Both the position numbers and the translations under genes were made by a program. From positions 1 to 50,573 of the forward strand of contig NZ_CAMYOM010000014.1 of the NCBI RefSeq assembly GCF_947260015.1: a stretch of 50,573 bases of DNA. Direction: 5' to 3'. The stretch comes from an uncultured Eudoraea sp. (lineage in GTDB: Bacteria; Bacteroidota; Bacteroidia; Flavobacteriales; Flavobacteriaceae). The notes under the pieces were generated by a model, which worked only from the letters and a program-made list of their open reading frames with translations, ran no database searches and was not told where the DNA came from. Shown piece after piece: positions 45,542-50,573 of this stretch (positions within the stretch are counted from its first letter, which is position 1; every line of letters starts with the position of its first letter).

Positions 45542-46090
45542 ATGCCACATATTGTAATCAAATCCCTCAAGGTTGGTCTATGGGTTATTTTTACCCTCAT
45601 TTTCATTACTACTAATTCAACTGAAATAAAATCTGATAAGAGGATCTTGGCAGCGGGTGGTTATGTGCTTAATATTGCTGGGGAAAGTGAGTTAAAACTT
45701 GAAGGGATTATAAATTTTGAAACTGAAATAAAGCGTTCTTCAATAGGGGAAGAGTATACCACCTTAAAATTAAGCCTAACTGATGGTCAGCAGCTTCCGG
45801 GACATTCACTGGGATTTTTTCTTTCAAAACATAACCAATTTGTGGAAATAGGAAATGGACGACATGAAATCTCAGGGAATATTGAAGGATTCCTTAATTA
45901 TTTTGATGGGGTGTTTGGTTTTGCCAACGTAAATGAATTTGGGGAATTACCATTTTTTGCAAAAAACGGTGCCGTTACTATTGATAATATTGAAGACAAA
46001 ATATTAAAAGGCAGTATAAATGTAGTTTTTGAAAATATCAATGAAGAAAGTATTGCAATAACTGGTAACTTTGTTGCTTTAAGAAGATAA
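45542..46090 (+). CDS. secreted protein of unknown function
   Basis: A 182-residue protein with a signal peptide or anchor (KVGLWVIFTLIFITTNSTE, about residues 10-28). The mature part is predominantly beta (for example LKLEGIINFETEIKRSS and GAVTIDNIEDKILKGSINV) and has no cysteine and no recognisable catalytic motif. The pattern resembles small beta-sandwich proteins that report a 'no effect of calcification' type of general fold rather than an enzyme; I do not recognise a family. It is probably transcribed with the 57-residue gene upstream. The structured intergenic element begins about 115 bp after its stop. Confidence 0.65.
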   Translation: MPHIVIKSLKVGLWVIFTLIFITTNSTEIKSDKRILAAGGYVLNIAGESELKLEGIINFETEIKRSSIGEEYTTLKLSLTDGQQLPGHSLGFFLSKHNQFVEIGNGRHEISGNIEGFLNYFDGVFGFANVNEFGELPFFAKNGAVTIDNIEDKILKGSINVVFENINEESIAITGNFVALRR

Positions 46091-46122
46091 TATTTGATGG
46101 TAAGCATTTGATTTTCTATATG

Positions 46123-46130
46123 TACATTTG
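46123..46130 (+). promoter_or_regulatory. candidate -7 box upstream of the structured element and HTCS gene
   Basis: TACATTTG followed by C is a perfect TAnnTTTG box. If used, transcription would start near 46137, placing the structured element 46208-46400 either in a separate small RNA or in a leader of about 340 nt ahead of the HTCS start at 46478. A -33 element at standard spacing is not clear. Confidence 0.4.
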
Positions 46131-46207
46131 CTTAACGTAATTAAGTTCATTGAATAATAGTAGCAGTTTTAGTTTTATAAGAACAAATGAAACTGTCAAA
46201 CCATTAA

Positions 46208-46400
46208 GTACGACTCCGGGGAGGTATATCTTTATAGAAATACCGCTGCTTTAATGCAGGCCCATAGATGTAATTGCTAATTGGATAACCATACCAATCA
46301 TGTTGGTCATGAAATTTGCTCGATTTTTAGGTTTCGGGGGAACTACCTAGATCAGCAGACCCAAGTGGTAATTAAATTTTAAACATCTATTGAGTCGTAC
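46208..46400 (+). ncRNA. candidate structured RNA (or MITE-like element), unassigned
   Basis: A 193-bp stretch closed by a perfect 9-bp inverted repeat, GTACGACTC (46208-46216) and GAGTCGTAC (46392-46400). Immediately inside the right arm, ACATCTAT (46383-46390) pairs with ATAGATGT (46264-46271). Between the left arms are two hairpins: GGTAT/ATACC with inner TCT/AGA (46223-46244) and CTGC/GCAG (46246-46259). Within the second stem are ACCAA/TTGGT (46293-46307) and a long composite hairpin with TGCT-GAT/ATC-AGCA, TAGGT/ACCTA and TTC/GAA capped by GGGG (46317-46357). All arms are compatible with one fold. No protein frame spans it. It matches no RNA family I can recall. The strand is assumed from the HTCS gene. 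Confidence 0.5.
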
Positions 46401-46477
46401 GGTTTGGCGGTATTTTCTGATTTATCTCCTTTTGATTATTTATTTCGAATTTCTTTGCAAGATTTAATTTTTAAATA

Positions 46478-49400
46478 ATGGCACGGAAAGATATTTTTTT
46501 GTATTTCGCAAGGATTCTTTCTTCCACATTATTGGTTGTGATTTGCACAACTGATGCCTGCTCCCAGTCGCAAATCACCTTTAGACAACTTTCCATCAAA
46601 GAAGGGTTATCTCAAAATAGCGCCGTATCAATTAGTCAGGATAGTACTGGTTATCTTTGGATTGCCACGCAGGATGGCCTTAATAGATACGACGGTAAAA
46701 AATTTATTTATTTTCCCTATAGTTTTGTGGATATTACCAAGCCGGATTATAGTAATCTGGGTAAAGTATACACTGATAGAAAAGGGGAATTATGGATCAT
46801 TCCACTAGATAGAATTCCCCGAAAGTTACTGCCGGAAACTCAAACTTTTGAACCAGTCCCTGGAATCGACGATGCCAGTGTGATTTATCAAGACAAGAAT
46901 TTTAATTTATGGTTTGGGACCTATTCCAATGGTCTTTATTCTCTTAAAAAAGATTCGGAATATGTAAAGCAAGAAATTTTACCTTCAAACCTGAATGGTA
47001 CAATTTTCAATATTGTGGAAGATTCTTCCGGGGATTTACTTCTGGCAAGCGAACATTCAATTATTAGTTTCAATTCACACACCGGGAAACATAATAATTT
47101 AAATCCTGAGAGTTTAGCAAATGGTTCTATTGAGGCAAATTTTAGTGACATCGTTTTTGACAAGAAAGGCAGGCAGTGGATAGCTACATATGGAGATGGA
47201 TTGTATTTAAAAGAGAAAAATGGGAATCATTTTAATAGGATATCTAAATTCTCCTTTTCAGATCCATTACCCAATGACCTTAATATATTAGATCTATATT
47301 TAGATAGTAAAGATAGGATTTGGGTTGCTACCTACGGCAGGGGGATGTATATGATAAATTTATCTACACAAAAAATAAATCATTTTATAGCCGAAAAGCA
47401 AAATCCGAGGGCCCTGCATTACAATGATATCCTGTGCATTTACGAAGATTATACCGGAACAATATGGTTGGGAACGGACGGTGCAGGCTTAAGTTTTTAC
47501 GATGAATATCTGGAAAAATTTAATTCCTTTATTAATTACCAAACTCCCGAAAATATTAACATTGACGTTGTTCGGGCAATAACAGTAGACAAGGAAAAAA
47601 GAGTATGGATAGGTACTTCCGGGAAAGGTCTTACTCAGTTTGATCCACTAAGCAATAGCTGGCAAACTTTCACTACAAATGCAAATTCAATAAATAACAT
47701 TGCATCTAACAGGGTTATGAGTCTTTTGGTTGATGGACAAAATAACCTTTGGATTGGCACTCAGGGGGAAGGACTTAATATTTATGATAGTAAAGAAGAA
47801 TTTATTCACTATTCCGAGGATACTGCGATTCCCTTATCTGCGGAAACAATTTGGACCATATTTGAGGACTCTGAGAATAGAATTTGGCTTGGTACCAGAG
47901 AAAAGGGATTAATTCAATTTGATAAAAGCAAGGGTGAAGTTAAATATCTAAAAGGTCAAGTACTTCACAGAAACAATTTACCCGGCAATAATATTCGCGT
48001 GATTACCGAAGGAAAAAAAGGTCAATTATGGCTTGGTACAGAAACCGATGGAATTGTATTATTTGATACCGAACAGGAATCTTTTATATCCTTTAATGAG
48101 ATAAATGACACCAATTCTTTGTCAAACAATAATATTAAGTCCCTTTATTATTCCCCAGATAATGTTCTTTGGATTGGCACTAATGGAGGAGGCCTGAATG
48201 CCCTGGATTTAAATAGTAAAAAATTCTTTCATTTTACGGTTGAGGATGGTCTTGCCAATGATGTAATCTATGCCATAATGCCCGATAGTAACGGAAATCT
48301 GTGGTTAAGCTCTAACAAGGGCATTACCAGGTTTACAAAGGGTTCTAATTTAGAGGCCAGTCCGGTAATAGTGAATTATACAAATTATGACGGATTAGCC
48401 ACAGAATTTAATACCGGGGCCTATTACAAAGATTTAGATGGCAACTTATATTTTGGAGGCCTGGATGGTTTTTATTGGTTTAAGCCCAATGAGATAAAGG
48501 TAAATAGCATCTTACCAAAAACCAGTATTACAAGTTTGGAAGTATTAAACGAACCATACCCTATGAAAAAGGGATTAACCCTTGGTCATACACAGAATAC
48601 ACTCTCGTTTACCTTCTCCAGTATGCAATATGCACTTCCCGAAAAGAATAATTATCAGTATAAACTGGCGAACTATGATGAGGACTGGGTATATGCCGGG
48701 AATAATAATTTTGCACGCTACTCTTATCTGCCATCAGGCGATTATGAATTATTAGTGAAGTCCAGTAATTATGATGGTATATGGAATGAAACACCCGCCC
48801 GTTTTGCTTTTAAAATAGCCTTTCCGTGGTATTGGAATCCGGTGGCAAAATTGATCTATTTCTTTTTGTTTCTTTGGGCAATGTATGGAGTTTACAGCTA
48901 TTTTAAATGGCGGTGGAAGATGAAGCTCGATTTGGAACTCAAAGATGAAGAAGCATCACGATTAAAGAAATTAAATGATTTCAAATCTAAATTGTACACT
49001 GATATTTCTCACGAATTTAGAACGCCATTAACCCTTATTTCTGGTCCCGTTGATGCTAAACTAAGCGAAGGCAGTTTGTCAGATAGAGATTTTGAAAGTT
49101 TTACCATGATAAAGCGAAATACTAACAGGCTATTGACCCTTGTAGACCAGTTGTTAAATATGGCTAAACTGGAAAAAGGTAAACTGTCGCTAAAAGTAAA
49201 AGAAGGAAATTTGGGGTTATTTATTGGCGCCATTGCCAGTTCATTTAAATTACGCGCTGCACAAAAAAATATTGATTATCAAATTAAGGTTGATAAACTT
49301 CAAGACTGCATGTATGACGAGGATGCTATGGAAAAAATATTGACAAACCTGCTTACAAATGCATTAAAATATTGTCCGGAAGAAGGTTTATGTGAATTTA

Positions 49401-50521
49401 ATGCCCAAAGAGAAAATTCAACGGTAGTAATTAGTGTTAAAAATACAGTTGAAAATTTATCCGAAATTGAAGTAGATAGGTTGTTTACACGTTTTTATCA
49501 AAAAGATGAGTATGCTGAAGGTATAGGGGTTGGACTGTCACTGGTAAAAGAACTGGTAAACTTATATAGAGGAGAGGTTTCGGTAAGAATAGAAGACCAT
49601 AATATGATTCATTTTAGAGTTATATTACCTCTTGAGAGGGAGCTTTTTGAATCGATCGAAATTTTGAATACAACGGAGGTGAATGAGAAATTGACGGGTC
49701 CGGCAGATAGGGTTGGGTTAAATAAAGCTTCCAACGCACTTTCAAACAGGACTAAGGAAAAATTATCGCTGGTTTTGATTGTAGAAGATCATAAAGAGAT
49801 ACGCGATTTCCTGAAATCAGCATGGGATAAAAAATATCAGTTATACGAAGCTGAAAATGGAAAATTGGGAATAGAAAAAGCACTTGAAATTATTCCTGAT
49901 CTGATTATTACCGATGTACGGATGCCCATTTTAGACGGCATTGAATTGTGTAATACCCTTAAGACGGATGAACGAACCAGCCATATCCCTATAATATTAT
50001 TAACAGCGGGGCAAGGAGAAGAAAATGAATTGAAAGGTTTGCAATCAGGGGCAGACGATTTTATTACAAAGCCATTTAAACTGAAAATCCTGGAGAAACG
50101 GGTAGAAAACCTGATAGAAAGCAGAAAAGCTCTACGAAGTCTTTATAGCCAGGAAGTTATTCTTAAGGCAAAAGACATTGCAATTACCCCTACCGATGAA
50201 ATCTTCTTAAATAAGGTGCAGCATTTATTGGATGAACAGCTTTCCAATCCGGACTTTAATGCAGCTGCTTTTAGCAGAAATGTAGGGATGAGCCGTATGC
50301 AATTACATAGAAAATTATTGGCCTATTCAGGACTGAGCACAACGGCATTTATTCGTTCTCAACGATTAAAACAGGCAATACATATACTACAAACCTCAGA
50401 TGCATCGATCAATGAAGTTGCTTATTCCGTAGGCTTTAATACACCTTCCTATTTTATAAAATGCTTTAAGGAGACCTTTGCTAAGACACCATCAGAATAC
50501 CTCCAAACCACCAATAAATAG
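46478..50521 (+). CDS. hybrid two-component system regulator (HTCS)
   Basis: A 1347-residue single-chain sensor-regulator of the type that controls polysaccharide-utilisation loci in Bacteroidota. Order: signal peptide (1-30), two seven-bladed Reg_prop propellers (about 35-700; repeated units such as LWIATQDGLNRYDG and VWIGTSGKGLTQFD), a Y_Y_Y domain (about 715-780), a membrane helix (about 790-810), HisKA with His about 844 (DISHEFRTPLTLISGP), HATPase_c, receiver domain with phospho-acceptor Asp about 1146 (LIITDVRMPILDGIEL), and an AraC-type DNA-binding domain (about 1250-1345). The N box (LTNLLTNALKYCPEEG) and G2 (GIGVGLSLVKEL) are present, but the G1 DxGxG is replaced by KNTVEN. The target locus probably lies beyond the right edge. 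Confidence 0.96.
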   Translation: MARKDIFLYFARILSSTLLVVICTTDACSQSQITFRQLSIKEGLSQNSAVSISQDSTGYLWIATQDGLNRYDGKKFIYFPYSFVDITKPDYSNLGKVYTDRKGELWIIPLDRIPRKLLPETQTFEPVPGIDDASVIYQDKNFNLWFGTYSNGLYSLKKDSEYVKQEILPSNLNGTIFNIVEDSSGDLLLASEHSIISFNSHTGKHNNLNPESLANGSIEANFSDIVFDKKGRQWIATYGDGLYLKEKNGNHFNRISKFSFSDPLPNDLNILDLYLDSKDRIWVATYGRGMYMINLSTQKINHFIAEKQNPRALHYNDILCIYEDYTGTIWLGTDGAGLSFYDEYLEKFNSFINYQTPENINIDVVRAITVDKEKRVWIGTSGKGLTQFDPLSNSWQTFTTNANSINNIASNRVMSLLVDGQNNLWIGTQGEGLNIYDSKEEFIHYSEDTAIPLSAETIWTIFEDSENRIWLGTREKGLIQFDKSKGEVKYLKGQVLHRNNLPGNNIRVITEGKKGQLWLGTETDGIVLFDTEQESFISFNEINDTNSLSNNNIKSLYYSPDNVLWIGTNGGGLNALDLNSKKFFHFTVEDGLANDVIYAIMPDSNGNLWLSSNKGITRFTKGSNLEASPVIVNYTNYDGLATEFNTGAYYKDLDGNLYFGGLDGFYWFKPNEIKVNSILPKTSITSLEVLNEPYPMKKGLTLGHTQNTLSFTFSSMQYALPEKNNYQYKLANYDEDWVYAGNNNFARYSYLPSGDYELLVKSSNYDGIWNETPARFAFKIAFPWYWNPVAKLIYFFLFLWAMYGVYSYFKWRWKMKLDLELKDEEASRLKKLNDFKSKLYTDISHEFRTPLTLISGPVDAKLSEGSLSDRDFESFTMIKRNTNRLLTLVDQLLNMAKLEKGKLSLKVKEGNLGLFIGAIASSFKLRAAQKNIDYQIKVDKLQDCMYDEDAMEKILTNLLTNALKYCPEEGLCEFNAQRENSTVVISVKNTVENLSEIEVDRLFTRFYQKDEYAEGIGVGLSLVKELVNLYRGEVSVRIEDHNMIHFRVILPLERELFESIEILNTTEVNEKLTGPADRVGLNKASNALSNRTKEKLSLVLIVEDHKEIRDFLKSAWDKKYQLYEAENGKLGIEKALEIIPDLIITDVRMPILDGIELCNTLKTDERTSHIPIILLTAGQGEENELKGLQSGADDFITKPFKLKILEKRVENLIESRKALRSLYSQEVILKAKDIAITPTDEIFLNKVQHLLDEQLSNPDFNAAAFSRNVGMSRMQLHRKLLAYSGLSTTAFIRSQRLKQAIHILQTSDASINEVAYSVGFNTPSYFIKCFKETFAKTPSEYLQTTNK

Positions 50522-50536
50522 GTTTTTTTTCTTCCT

Positions 50537-50572
50537 GTTACATTTCTTGCACACTTCGTTACATATGTAGCA
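50537..50572 (+). promoter_or_regulatory. candidate HTCS operator: 21-bp-spaced direct repeat
   Basis: GTTACAT occurs at 50537-50543 and again at 50558-50564, exactly 21 bp apart (two helical turns). The similarity extends to a 15-bp unit, GTTACATnTnTnGCA, with 12 of 15 positions equal. AraC-type domains of HTCS proteins commonly bind tandem sites spaced this way upstream of susC-like genes. The next gene is outside the window, so its role is inferred. Confidence 0.45.
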
Positions 50573-50573
50573 T

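Noticed and set aside
46208-46400. Reading the structured element as a tmRNA, 6S RNA or group II intron remnant
   Set aside because: No tmRNA tag region or CCA end, a multibranched rather than a bubble fold, and no domain V motif.
1-50573. CRISPR arrays, tRNAs, rRNAs, insertion sequences
   Set aside because: I saw no regularly spaced repeats, no tRNA T-arm signatures, no rRNA segments and no transposase-like protein on either strand.

Overview
The window comes from a member of the Bacteroidota, most probably a marine-type Flavobacteriaceae. The reasons are low GC, no Shine-Dalgarno signals ahead of genes, TAnnTTTG-type -7 promoter boxes, a hybrid two-component regulator (HTCS), DUF3109, MarC, PA0069-family radical SAM and DUF1460 genes, and a hemA-C-D-E/F/B operon diverging from a PchR-like AraC regulator. 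No rRNA, tRNA, CRISPR array or insertion sequence was recognised.

Layout. 1-2552 (-) is a MalT-type LuxR regulator that runs off the left edge and is broken by an internal deletion/frameshift; it is clearly more GC-rich than the rest. 2786-5226 holds a DnaQ-like exonuclease and two lipoproteins. 5385-15631 (-) is an apparent 11-gene operon: hemA, hemC, hemD, hemE, a GNAT acetyltransferase, hemF, a PhzF-type isomerase, hemB, a serine hydrolase, a CNNM/CBS membrane protein and a methylguanine-DNA methyltransferase. An AraC regulator diverges from hemA, and perfect palindromes lie between them. Next come a ThuA lipoprotein, an (alpha/alpha)6-type glycosidase, DUF1460 and a very large TraB/GumN protein, then ferrochelatase (hemH), a MATE exporter and a bestrophin. 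A truncated BNR/VPS10-type gene abuts hemJ. From glutamyl-tRNA to protohaem only glutamate-1-semialdehyde aminotransferase (hemL) is not seen.

28454-42266 is mostly housekeeping: an NtrY-like kinase, enoyl-CoA hydratase, a radical SAM protein, a Gfo/Idh/MocA oxidoreductase, HD hydrolase, acyltransferase, bacilliredoxin, TerB-DnaJ protein, HupE-like protein, dCMP deaminase, S41 protease, MarC and DUF3109.

42259-50573 is a signalling region: a LytTR response regulator with a TPR/LytS-type kinase (-), two small secreted/membrane proteins of unknown role, a strongly structured intergenic element (46208-46400), and a 1347-residue HTCS. Just after the HTCS, at the window edge, is a 21-bp-spaced direct repeat that looks like an operator for a polysaccharide-utilisation locus lying outside the window.

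Most interesting points: the structured element at 46208-46400, the palindromes at the hemA/araC divergence, the HTCS with a degenerate ATP-binding G1 box followed by the direct repeat, and two genes broken by deletions.
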